From positions 1 through 64,000 of the IMG/VR virus record IMGVR_UViG_3300030098_006058: DNA of 64,000 bases, one strand, 5' to 3'. The notes under the pieces were generated by a model. The model did not search any database and was not told the DNA's origin. It saw nothing but the letters and a program-made list of their open reading frames with translations. Numbering within the stretch: the stretch's first letter is position 1; every line of letters starts with the position of its first letter. A program made the translations under genes and the position numbers. Source of the DNA: a virus. This document shows, one piece after another, positions 5,730-13,775 of the stretch.

Positions 5730-6775
5730 TGAAAAATTTAATATTAATATTATTATTTTGTTTTAGTTTTGTAAACGGACAAAATAATTTTTTTAAATAC
5801 TCTACCTTTTATACATCGATGTCAATGGGTACATCTATGATAGAAAGGGAAGATTATATAGCAATAGATAAAGGTTATGAGGATGTAACGTGGGTCTCAC
5901 CTTATGACTATAATTTAACAGTAGGTCTACGAAAAATAGCAAGATTTGATTATGAACATAAAGTTAAAACATGGTATTATGGTACTGAAGACAATGTTGC
6001 AGATAATGTTACTATTGGTAACAGTGTTGGTTGGGAGTATCTTTTTAATTATTCATTTATACGGAATCGTGGTGATAAATATACTGAGCAAAATTTCTGG
6101 CTTAGATACCTTGGAAATAGCTACGTCACCAAAATCCAATATACAGATAACCAAAGAGTAGATCTAAAGTTTACATCTCTAGATACTCGTTATCGAATAA
6201 ATAAAGGTAATTGGGATTTTACAATAGGAGCAGTTTTAAGAATACACCCAGCATACGGAATTAATCCTATTGAAGACTTTTGGATACCAGGTGAATCAAC
6301 ATTTCAAGATCTAGCAGAAGATTTTGGTTATGTTCCAGAAATGTGGATTCAAGGTAATTATGTTAATCAGAATTGGTACGATGTTAGTGATGGGGATTCT
6401 ATTCTAATAGCAACATCAAATGATGAATTTTATACTTGGTGGTTTGGTGATGCAGTAGCATCATTTAATGAAAGGGAATTAGAAAAATTAGGTATGCAAA
6501 AAGAACTAAGTGCAGTATTAGGAATAGCATATTATAAATATACTCCTAAGTTTTGGTTACATGCATGGGCTAATATTCTTCCTTATCATCATGGATTAGA
6601 TGATTATTCTTATTCATATGAAGATGCAAAAGATATGATAGAATGGGATTCTGGTATTGTAACGGGTGTTAGACTTAATAAACATTTAGGGCTATTTGTT
6701 GAAGGTACTCATATGAAGTATTGGGGAAAGCCTGTGTTTGATCTTAAGTTTGGTTTTAACTATTTAATATTTTAA
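5729..6775 (+). CDS. Secreted outer-membrane beta-barrel-like protein
   Basis: 348 residues. The N-terminus is a signal peptide (MKNLILILLFCFSFVNGQ) of the type with a terminal Gln typical for Bacteroidota. The mature part is rich in Tyr, Trp and Phe with repeated alternating strands, and it ends with strands GLFVEGTHMKYWG and FDLKFGFNYLIF, the last finishing in Phe, as in outer-membrane barrels. A phage-made outer-membrane protein could change receptor availability, block superinfection or aid lysis; this is inference. First member of a cassette of four exported proteins, coupled by TAATG to the gene before it. Confidence 0.65.
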   Translation: MKNLILILLFCFSFVNGQNNFFKYSTFYTSMSMGTSMIEREDYIAIDKGYEDVTWVSPYDYNLTVGLRKIARFDYEHKVKTWYYGTEDNVADNVTIGNSVGWEYLFNYSFIRNRGDKYTEQNFWLRYLGNSYVTKIQYTDNQRVDLKFTSLDTRYRINKGNWDFTIGAVLRIHPAYGINPIEDFWIPGESTFQDLAEDFGYVPEMWIQGNYVNQNWYDVSDGDSILIATSNDEFYTWWFGDAVASFNERELEKLGMQKELSAVLGIAYYKYTPKFWLHAWANILPYHHGLDDYSYSYEDAKDMIEWDSGIVTGVRLNKHLGLFVEGTHMKYWGKPVFDLKFGFNYLIF

Positions 6776-6777
6776 GA

Positions 6778-6963
6778 ATGAATTGGATAAAATTATTAGT
6801 AATAATATTACTAGCAGCAGGATGTTCAACGTTATTTAATCCTGAAATGTATAATCCTAATCCACGACCTGTGGTTGTTGAAGAGGAAGTAAAAGTTGAC
6901 ACAATAAAAATAACTATAAACGGTGTTGAAAAAATTATATTAGACACTTTAAAAACAGATTAA
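6778..6963 (+). CDS. Small lipoprotein
   Basis: 61 residues with a hydrophobic N-terminus and a clear lipobox (LLAAGC, Cys about residue 16), followed by a short Pro-rich stretch and Val/Thr-rich segments containing VDTIKI and LDTLKTD. It should be exported and lipid-anchored, probably in the outer membrane. It begins two bases after the barrel-like protein and is followed after two bases by the large secreted repeat protein. A role as o-spanin-like or anchor subunit is possible; nothing else is diagnostic. Confidence 0.7.
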   Translation: MNWIKLLVIILLAAGCSTLFNPEMYNPNPRPVVVEEEVKVDTIKITINGVEKIILDTLKTD

Positions 6964-6965
6964 TA

Positions 6966-7898
6966 ATGAAAAAATTACTACTTATATTATTTGCGTTTAT
7001 TAGCTCATTTGCTGTTGCGCAATTTGGACCCTTAGATGATTATGATTCGGATTATCTTAATTCTAATAACATGTGTGTGATATGTGCACAAGCAGAAGGA
7101 TTTTATTGTGGAGATGATCCAGCAAACTGGACACAATATGCACCAAATGGATGTGTGCAAAATTCATGGATTAATGATGGATGGGAAGATTGTGTAGATG
7201 CCAGCGATGAAAATGGTGCTGTTCCTACACTTATAGAAGATTGTGTTGTTGTTTCTGATTGTGACACAGTTTATGTAGATGTACCTGTTATTGAAATAGA
7301 TACAGTATTTGTAGATGTTCCATTTTATATCTATGAAACTGAATATATATTTGATACTATTGTAGAAACAGAGTATATAACTCAAGTTGTTATAGACACT
7401 GTTATTGATATACAATTAGATACTATATATAATACAGAGTATATAACCCAAATACTTTTTGATACTATAGTAGAGATTGAATATGAAACTATATTTGAAG
7501 AAATATTTGTTACAGATACATTGTGGATGGAAGGAGCACTAGACACTATGTTTATAGATGTAATAGAATATGTAGATGTATTTGTATTTGACACAATAAT
7601 TGAAACAGAAATTGAATATGTTGAGTTTTTTGTAACAGACACAATAATTCAATATGACACTATAGTGAACACAGAATATGTAGAAATATTTGTTGTGGAT
7701 ACAATTATAGAATATGTAGAAATAATTAATACAGAATATATTGATTGTGATACAGGTATGCCATGTAACTCTTCTATTAATGAATTATTAGATAAGTCAA
7801 AAGAAAATGGTTTAATTTATAATATTAAGGGACAAGCAATTAGAGAACCTGAAGGTTTATATATAGAAAATGGTAAAATAAAATATATGATAAAATAA
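6966..7898 (+). CDS. Secreted repeat protein with sorting-domain-like end
   Basis: 310 residues. Signal peptide MKKLLLILFAFISSFAVAQ. Residues about 36-85 are Cys-rich and end NDGWEDCVDASDENG, resembling the calcium-binding end of LDL-receptor class A modules (DCxDxSDE). Residues about 99-262 are a low-complexity run of DTI/DTVxxxEYV/I repeats, a spacer style frequent in Bacteroidota surface proteins. The last 28 residues (IYNIKGQAIREPEGLYIENG, then a Lys-rich end) resemble the C-terminal sorting domain of the type IX secretion system. It may be a phage-encoded surface protein displayed by the host's own gliding/secretion machinery. Function unproven. Confidence 0.6.
   Translation: MKKLLLILFAFISSFAVAQFGPLDDYDSDYLNSNNMCVICAQAEGFYCGDDPANWTQYAPNGCVQNSWINDGWEDCVDASDENGAVPTLIEDCVVVSDCDTVYVDVPVIEIDTVFVDVPFYIYETEYIFDTIVETEYITQVVIDTVIDIQLDTIYNTEYITQILFDTIVEIEYETIFEEIFVTDTLWMEGALDTMFIDVIEYVDVFVFDTIIETEIEYVEFFVTDTIIQYDTIVNTEYVEIFVVDTIIEYVEIINTEYIDCDTGMPCNSSINELLDKSKENGLIYNIKGQAIREPEGLYIENGKIKYMIK
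7258..7750 (+). repeat. DT(I/V)-EY repeat block inside secreted protein
   Basis: In-frame, imperfect repeats of roughly 30-60 bases encoding variants of DTI-(V/I)-x-(T/I)-EY and FVxDT. At least ten DT dipeptides follow each other at spacings of 10-25 residues. Such blocks expand and contract easily and act as extended spacers. Confidence 0.7.
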
Positions 7899-8242
7899 TG
7901 AAAAAAGAATTATCAGAAGATAGTAAATTTCAAATAAGTATAAAAACATTAATAGGAATTGTAGTAGGTGTAGCTACTGTAATCTCTGCATATTTTGGTT
8001 TAATGGGTACTATAAATTCTAAATTTGTAGAACTTGAAGATAAAGTTGAACAAGCTTTAGAAATGCCAAAACCAGGTACAGGAACTTATACTATTGATAT
8101 GGGAGATCCAGCAGCTACAAATACATGGCCTCCAACTCGTATGGAGTTTAATATGAAAGATCAAATGGCCCGTAATCAAATTGATATGCTAATAAAGGAG
8201 ATTGAGGAGATGAAGGAAGAAATTAAAGAATTAAGAAAATGA
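7898..8242 (+). CDS. Membrane-anchored coiled-coil protein, holin- or spanin-like
   Basis: 114 residues. One membrane segment (residues about 17-38, TLIGIVVGVATVISAYFGL) near the N-terminus, a Pro/Gly/Thr-rich middle, and a C-terminal coiled coil (EEIEEMKEEIKELRK-like, residues 92-114). One-span plus coiled-coil proteins in phage genomes often serve in lysis as i-spanins or accessory holins, but this is a shape argument. Its ATG overlaps the stop of the secreted repeat protein. Confidence 0.55.
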   Translation: MKKELSEDSKFQISIKTLIGIVVGVATVISAYFGLMGTINSKFVELEDKVEQALEMPKPGTGTYTIDMGDPAATNTWPPTRMEFNMKDQMARNQIDMLIKEIEEMKEEIKELRK

Positions 8243-8610
8243 AAAAATTATATTGTCTAATATTATTAATATGTAATATTTGTATAGGACAGGACTTTAT
8301 TGATGAAAATAATTTCAACGAAAAAATCGCTAAAGATATTACAGCTGTAGAATTTTGGGCCGGATGGAATGTTCAAAATGAATTTAAAGAATTAAACAAA
8401 CTGAAAGAGTGTGTAGTATATAGAATAGATGTAACTTCTAATATAGATATTCAAACTAAATACAGTGTTACCGCTATACCAACAATAATTATATTTGATA
8501 ATGGTGTAGAGAAAGAAAGGTTCTTACCTAATATTATGTTTCAACTTGATGCTGATAAGAAAACAGTTCAACATTCTGTTGATACAATAAAGTTAAATAA
8601 ATTTCAATAA
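8239..8610 (+). CDS. Exported thioredoxin-fold protein lacking active-site cysteines
   Basis: 123 residues with an N-terminal signal peptide (LYCLILLICNICIGQ). The fold is recognisable: a FWAGWNVQN motif at residues 39-47 where thioredoxins have FWAxWCxxC, and the conserved cis-proline segment AIPTIIIF (Pro about residue 81). Both active-site cysteines are Asn (residues 44 and 47), so it cannot do disulfide exchange. It is more likely a periplasmic binding or scaffold protein. I associate this Cys-less form with crAss-like and other Bacteroidota phages. Overlaps both neighbours by a few bases. Confidence 0.7.
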   Translation: MKKLYCLILLICNICIGQDFIDENNFNEKIAKDITAVEFWAGWNVQNEFKELNKLKECVVYRIDVTSNIDIQTKYSVTAIPTIIIFDNGVEKERFLPNIMFQLDADKKTVQHSVDTIKLNKFQ

Positions 8611-8984
8611 TGTATAATTATAATGCAAAATTAGATAGAGTAGTTGACGGTGATACTGTTGACGCTGTTATTGATTTAGGCTTTAATGTCTATATTAAAA
8701 AAAGAATTAGATTAGCAGGTATAAATGCACCTGAATCTAGAACTAGAAATAAAGTAGAAAAGAAGTTAGGAATAGCTGCTAAAGAGAGATTAATAGATAT
8801 ATTAGATGGTGCAGCAAATTGTTTTGAATTAGAATCACAAGAACTTGGTAAATATGGTAGAGTTCTTGGTAGATTACATATAAATAAATTAGCTGGAAAA
8901 GAAACATTAACGCAGGTTTGTGTTAATGATCTCCTTGTAAAAGAGGGACATGCTGTCAAGTATGATGGCGGAAAACGTATATAA
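8610..8984 (+). CDS. Staphylococcal-nuclease-like (thermonuclease) protein
   Basis: 124 residues, about the size of one SNase domain. Visible are VVDGDTVDAVID near the start, RIRLAGINAPES with Arg34 and Glu42 matching the catalytic Arg and Glu of the family, and KYGRVLGRLHI with Arg84 matching the second catalytic Arg. The conserved end VNDLLVKEGHAVKYDGGK is typical. It would cut DNA or RNA in a calcium-dependent way, perhaps host DNA turnover. It has no signal peptide, unlike secreted relatives, so it should act in the cytoplasm. Starts at the ATG overlapping the thioredoxin-like stop. Confidence 0.85.
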   Translation: MYNYNAKLDRVVDGDTVDAVIDLGFNVYIKKRIRLAGINAPESRTRNKVEKKLGIAAKERLIDILDGAANCFELESQELGKYGRVLGRLHINKLAGKETLTQVCVNDLLVKEGHAVKYDGGKRI

Positions 8985-8998
8985 TTAAAAAATAAATT

Positions 8999-9214
8999 AT
9001 GATGAATATTTTTAAAGATTCCAATGACTGGAACGAAAAATCAATAATAGGTTTTATTGCTTTTGTAATAATGTGTATTGTTATGGTATTAGATCTTTCT
9101 ACTGGATGGTATGGTTATGATTTAGTAATTAACGAATTCGTATATGACTCATTTGTATGGGTTGTATTAGGGTGCTTTGGTATAAGTGGTGTTGAGAAAT
9201 TTGCTAAAAAATAA
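8999..9214 (+). CDS. Two-span membrane protein, candidate holin
   Basis: 71 residues with two hydrophobic segments (about 17-35 and 48-64) separated by a short loop, a polar N-terminus (FKDSNDWNEKS) and a basic end (EKFAKK). Size and topology fit small phage holins, and such a gene often lies just before terL in crAss-like phages. Starts at ATG 8999 (a second ATG at 9002 is equally possible) and its stop overlaps the terL start. Confidence 0.55.
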   Translation: MMNIFKDSNDWNEKSIIGFIAFVIMCIVMVLDLSTGWYGYDLVINEFVYDSFVWVVLGCFGISGVEKFAKK

Positions 9215-11223
9215 TGAATCATTTTAGACTACAACCTTCTTTTGTTAATACCAGAGAATTCTCTTGCGAAGCTAAGAATTTTTTAAAGAATGGATATTAT
9301 ACCAATTCTCCTCCGGGTACTTATGCATATAAAGAATATTGGGATGAACAAACTAGAAGATGTTTAGAAGGTTTTGAAGTAGGTGGGGTCCGGATAACTG
9401 GACCTCATTATTTTTATTTAAATTTTACACAAATAAAAGCTACTGTAAAAAAAGGAAAATTGGAAAGAAAGGTTTTAACCTTTCCAAGTTTTCTGGATAT
9501 GGATTATTATTACTTTGATGAGTGCGAATTAGCAAGAGAAAATGGTCAAGGTATGATAGTAGCTAAAGCTCGTCGTAAAGGTTTTTCATACAAAAATGGT
9601 GCCTTATGCGTTCATCAATATAATTTTTTTAGAGATTCTACAAGTATTATTGGTGCATATTTAAATGAATATGGTGGAGCTACAATGGCCATGAGTTTAG
9701 AAATGATTAACTTTATTAATAAACATACAGCATGGGCTAAACGTAGAAATCCAGATCGAAGAGATTTTGTTAAAGCTAGATTTAAAGAAGTATTAGATGG
9801 GAAAGAAGTATGGAATGGATATAATAGTGAAATATTTACTTTAACATTTAAAGATAATTTCTCTGCAGCTATTGGTAAAACAGCTGATCTCATGTTATGG
9901 GAAGAGGCTGGTAAATTTCCTAATCTTATAAATGCATATATGATTACTGCTCCTGTATTTAGGGACGGTAATGTGATGATTGGGATGCCATTGATATTTG
10001 GAACAGGTGGTGATATGGATGGAGGATCAAATGATTTTGCTGAGATGTTTTATAATCCAGATAAATATTGGTTAAGACCATTTGAGAATATATGGGATGA
10101 AGGTGGAGCAGGAACTAATTGTGGATTCTTTATTGATGATATGTGGTACAAACCAGGAAAGGTAACTTTAAAATCAGGTGAAGTTGTAAAGATGGTAGAT
10201 GAAGAAGGTAATTCTAATAGAGATGCTGCAGAAGAGTTTTTAGATCAAGAAAGAAAAATTATTAAAACTACAGATTCTAGAACTACATGGGAGAAATATA
10301 TTACTCAATCTCCAAAGACTCCTAGAGAAGCTTTCTTAAGAAGTAGTGGAAATATATTCCCAACTATTGAATTGAATGCGTGGTTAGGAGAATTGGAAGT
10401 TACCAAAATAGCTCAAGATATGGCTATGATTGGAGAATTATATTGGGAAAAAGATGATATAAAGTGGATGCCTAATATTGAATTAAATCCTATAAATAAA
10501 TTTCCAATTAAAACAAATGATGATAGAACAGGATGTATTGTTATTTGGGAACATCCTTACAAGGACGCTTCGGGTAATATTCCATATGGATTATATATAG
10601 CTGGGACTGACCCTTACGATCAAGATGATTCTACTACTAGTTCATTAGGTAGTACTTTTATTTATAAGACTTTTCAAAAATTTGATAATACTTATAATAT
10701 ACCAGTAGCAGAATATACAGGTAGACCAGATACAGCAAAAGAATATTATGAAAATGTAAGAAAACTTCTTACATATTATAATGCACAAACATTATATGAG
10801 AACAATTTAAAGGGATTAAAAATATATTTTGAACAGAAGAAATGTTTACATTTATTAAAAGAACAACCAAATATATTAAAAGATATTGTTAATAGAACTA
10901 CAGTAAGTAGAGGTTATGGAGTTCATATGAGTGAACCAATTAAAGTTCAATGTGAATTATATCTTAGAGATTGGTTGTTAGAAAAAAGAGCAGATGGAGA
11001 AAAGGGAGATCAATTAAATTTACATACAATTTATTCAATTCCCTTAATACAAGAATTAATAGCATATGATCATAAAGAAGGTAATTTTGACCGTGCAATA
11101 GCATTTATGTTATGTATATTACATTCCCATGAAAACTATAATATTGATTTAGAAGCTAAATTTGACTTTAATATGGGAGATAAATTTTGGCGATCTTCAT
11201 TATTTAAGAAAAGAAAAAGATAA
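9214..11223 (+). CDS. terL: Terminase large subunit, crAss-like
   Basis: 669 residues. This is the DNA-packaging ATPase and headful nuclease that docks on the portal. The N-terminal segment YWDEQTRRCLEGFEVGGVRI is characteristic of crAss-like terminases. A Walker A-type loop lies at residues 117-125 (AKARRKGFS), Walker B with catalytic acids at 226-231 (LMLWEE), and the RNase H-like nuclease domain starts near Asp466 (AGTDPYDQDD). Length is normal for the group. It is followed by a 56-base gap with a host-type promoter and then the portal gene. No clear small subunit is adjacent. Confidence 0.93.
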   Translation: MNHFRLQPSFVNTREFSCEAKNFLKNGYYTNSPPGTYAYKEYWDEQTRRCLEGFEVGGVRITGPHYFYLNFTQIKATVKKGKLERKVLTFPSFLDMDYYYFDECELARENGQGMIVAKARRKGFSYKNGALCVHQYNFFRDSTSIIGAYLNEYGGATMAMSLEMINFINKHTAWAKRRNPDRRDFVKARFKEVLDGKEVWNGYNSEIFTLTFKDNFSAAIGKTADLMLWEEAGKFPNLINAYMITAPVFRDGNVMIGMPLIFGTGGDMDGGSNDFAEMFYNPDKYWLRPFENIWDEGGAGTNCGFFIDDMWYKPGKVTLKSGEVVKMVDEEGNSNRDAAEEFLDQERKIIKTTDSRTTWEKYITQSPKTPREAFLRSSGNIFPTIELNAWLGELEVTKIAQDMAMIGELYWEKDDIKWMPNIELNPINKFPIKTNDDRTGCIVIWEHPYKDASGNIPYGLYIAGTDPYDQDDSTTSSLGSTFIYKTFQKFDNTYNIPVAEYTGRPDTAKEYYENVRKLLTYYNAQTLYENNLKGLKIYFEQKKCLHLLKEQPNILKDIVNRTTVSRGYGVHMSEPIKVQCELYLRDWLLEKRADGEKGDQLNLHTIYSIPLIQELIAYDHKEGNFDRAIAFMLCILHSHENYNIDLEAKFDFNMGDKFWRSSLFKKRKR

Positions 11224-11228
11224 AAATA

Positions 11229-11259
11229 TTTGGAAATAAGATAAATTTATATATTTTTG
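11229..11259 (+). promoter_or_regulatory. Bacteroidota-type promoter upstream of portal gene
   Basis: TTTG at 11229-11232 and TATTTTTG at 11252-11259, separated by 19 bases, match the -33 and -7 boxes (TTTG, TAnnTTTG) of primary sigma factors in Bacteroidota. It lies 20 bases before the portal start. The same pair with the same 19-base spacing recurs at 46252-46282, and a variant at 16278-16308. Confidence 0.75.
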
Positions 11260-11279
11260 TAAGTTAGAATAATACTATA

Positions 11280-13775
11280 ATGCAGGGATTAAATCAAAAT
11301 AACATATTAGAGGAGCTACCAAAACAGAAAATAGCTAAATCTAAAAAGGGAAAAAAATGGGGAAAAGCTTGTATAGATGAATTAGAAAAAGTTACATATA
11401 GTGACATGTCTTATAATGGACGATCCTCTAGATATAGAAAACAAATTAATTATGATTTGTATAACGGTGTTTTAGATCAGAATGATTTTGAATATGTAGT
11501 CAATCCTTATGGATTTAGTAAAGATGAATTCCCAGCTAACTTACAACATTATGATATAATATCTCCCAAATTACAACTTCTAATGGGGGAAGAAATTAAA
11601 AGACCTTTTAACTTTAGAGTTGTTTCTCATGATCCTGAATCTGTTTCTAAGATGGAAGAGGTGAAGAAAGAAATGATGATGGAATTTCTATATAGTGTAT
11701 TAGTACCACCACAAGTACAACAACAGCAACAACAAGAAATGATGCAGATGCAACAACAGGGAGCATCTGAAGAGGAGATGCAAATGGCACAGCCAAAAAC
11801 ACCTGCTCAAATAGAAAAATACATAGCATACGAATATCAAGATGTTAGAGAAAAACAAGGTCAAAATATTTTAGAATATCTAGTTAAAAATCAAAATATA
11901 GAAAATAAGTTCAATGCAGGATTTAAGGATGCTTTAATCGCAGGAGAAGAAATTTATTGGGTAGGCGAAGTTGCAGGTGAACCTGTAGTAAGAGTATGTA
12001 ATCCTTTAGACGTACGTGTTATATTAGATCCAGACTCACCTTGGATAGAAGATGCTCAATCTGTAGTAGAAGAAAGATGGTTAACATTAGCAACTGTTAT
12101 TGATGAATATCATGAATATTTAACTCCTCAAGAAATAGATAAATTAGAAAAAGGATGGGGAGGTAGAGATAGTTATATGGATAGTAACGGTGTTAATTAT
12201 CCATATTCAGAATTTAATATTGTTAATTATGATGCAAGAGGAACTTTTGATCCAGAGCATATTCGAAGTTATAGACGAGATGGTATGATTCGTGTTATAC
12301 AATGCGAATGGAAATCTATGCGTAAAGTAGGATTTATAACTTATAAAGATGAGATAGGATTTGAACAACAAGATATTGTAGATGAAATTTTTGAAGTACC
12401 AGAAGAAGCAGAAAAAAATAAAGATGGAGAATGGGTATTTGGAGGAATGCGTTTAAAATGGCATTGGATAAGTGAATATTGGGAAGGTACAAAAATAGCT
12501 GAAGATATTTATTTAAATATTAAGCCTAAAGAAAACCAAAGAAGAGATATGGATAATCCTAGTAATGTCAAATCTGGATATGTAGGATATATTTATAATG
12601 AAAGAAATTCAGAATCTATTTCCTTGATAGATCGTATGAAACCATATCAGTATTTGTATAATATTATTTATTATCGAACTGAATTAGCTTTAGCAAAATC
12701 AAAAGGTAAAGTGGCTTTAATGGATATTTCACAAATACCTTCATCAGAAGGATGGGACGTTTCTAAGTGGATGTACTATCTAGAAGCTGTAGGTGTGATG
12801 TTTATTAACTCCAGAGAGGAGGGGAATAGATCCCAGCAAGCCCCGCAATTTAATCAATTCCAATCTATTGATCTTTCTATGGGTAATTATATTAATACTC
12901 ATGTCCAACTATTAGATCAAATCAAAAATGAGATTGGAGAACTCTCTGGAGTTTCTAGACAAAGACAAGGACAGGTTCAAACTTCTGAACTTGTAGGAAA
13001 TACTGAACGAGCTGTTGTTCAGTCTTCTCATATTACAGAATATTGGTTTTATAATCATAGTGAAGTTAAAAGAAAAGTATTACAAGCATTAATCGATGTA
13101 GCAAAAATGGCTTGGAAGAGTGGTAAGAAAATTCAATATATTATGGATGACATGAGTCGAGTATTTCTTAATCTAGAAACTGATGATTTTTCTAGTACTA
13201 ATTATGGAGTATTTGTTTCTAATTCTGGTAAAGATGATAGAGCAGTAGATTCAATGAGACAATTAGCTCAACAAGCTCTTCAAGCAGGAGTAACTAATTT
13301 CTCAGATGTAGCAAGTATTATGCAGTCAGAATCATTAGGTGATATGAAACGAAAACTAGTAGATGCAGAAAATAAAATGCAACAAAAACAAGCTGAAGAT
13401 GGTCAAAGACAACAACAGATGCAGCAACAAGCAGCTCAATTAGCGCAGCAAACAGAACAAATGAAGCAAGATAGAGAAGATGCACGTGCTCAATTAGAAG
13501 CAGATACTAAGATTAGAGTGGCAGAGATTAATGCTGAAGCTAGGTTAGCTGATCAAGATGATAATAATGATGGTTATATTGATATACAAAATCGAGATAA
13601 TGATGTTAAATTAGAATCAGATAAAGAAAAAATAAATTTACAACGAGAAAAACAACAAGCAGAACTTGGATTGAAACAGCAAGAAATGGAAGAAAAGAAA
13701 AGAGCTAACCAAGCTAATGAGCAAATAAAAAGAACTGCTGCAAATAAGAAACCTAATGCCGGAGGATCCAAATAA
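11280..13775 (+). CDS. Portal protein, crAss-like
   Basis: 831 residues. The portal forms the dodecameric DNA gate at one head vertex. Evidence is position right after terL, length in the crAss-like range, an N-terminal half with wing/stem-like composition, and a C-terminal alpha-helical region (residues about 690-831) that is a long Gln/Glu-rich coiled coil, as expected for the barrel. An internal Gln/Met-rich segment near residues 140-170 is a low-complexity insert. It begins a transcription unit with its own promoter and overlaps the next gene by 20 bases. Confidence 0.85.
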   Translation: MQGLNQNNILEELPKQKIAKSKKGKKWGKACIDELEKVTYSDMSYNGRSSRYRKQINYDLYNGVLDQNDFEYVVNPYGFSKDEFPANLQHYDIISPKLQLLMGEEIKRPFNFRVVSHDPESVSKMEEVKKEMMMEFLYSVLVPPQVQQQQQQEMMQMQQQGASEEEMQMAQPKTPAQIEKYIAYEYQDVREKQGQNILEYLVKNQNIENKFNAGFKDALIAGEEIYWVGEVAGEPVVRVCNPLDVRVILDPDSPWIEDAQSVVEERWLTLATVIDEYHEYLTPQEIDKLEKGWGGRDSYMDSNGVNYPYSEFNIVNYDARGTFDPEHIRSYRRDGMIRVIQCEWKSMRKVGFITYKDEIGFEQQDIVDEIFEVPEEAEKNKDGEWVFGGMRLKWHWISEYWEGTKIAEDIYLNIKPKENQRRDMDNPSNVKSGYVGYIYNERNSESISLIDRMKPYQYLYNIIYYRTELALAKSKGKVALMDISQIPSSEGWDVSKWMYYLEAVGVMFINSREEGNRSQQAPQFNQFQSIDLSMGNYINTHVQLLDQIKNEIGELSGVSRQRQGQVQTSELVGNTERAVVQSSHITEYWFYNHSEVKRKVLQALIDVAKMAWKSGKKIQYIMDDMSRVFLNLETDDFSSTNYGVFVSNSGKDDRAVDSMRQLAQQALQAGVTNFSDVASIMQSESLGDMKRKLVDAENKMQQKQAEDGQRQQQMQQQAAQLAQQTEQMKQDREDARAQLEADTKIRVAEINAEARLADQDDNNDGYIDIQNRDNDVKLESDKEKINLQREKQQAELGLKQQEMEEKKRANQANEQIKRTAANKKPNAGGSK

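Noticed and set aside
7164-7642. Minus-strand frames opposite the secreted repeat protein
   Set aside because: Composition is dominated by Ser/Ile/Val/Tyr/Asn from reading the DT-EY repeats backwards; no start context and all neighbours run on the plus strand.
11647-11829. Minus-strand frame inside the portal gene
   Set aside because: It is the complement of the Gln-rich low-complexity segment and gives a Leu/Val-rich artefact.
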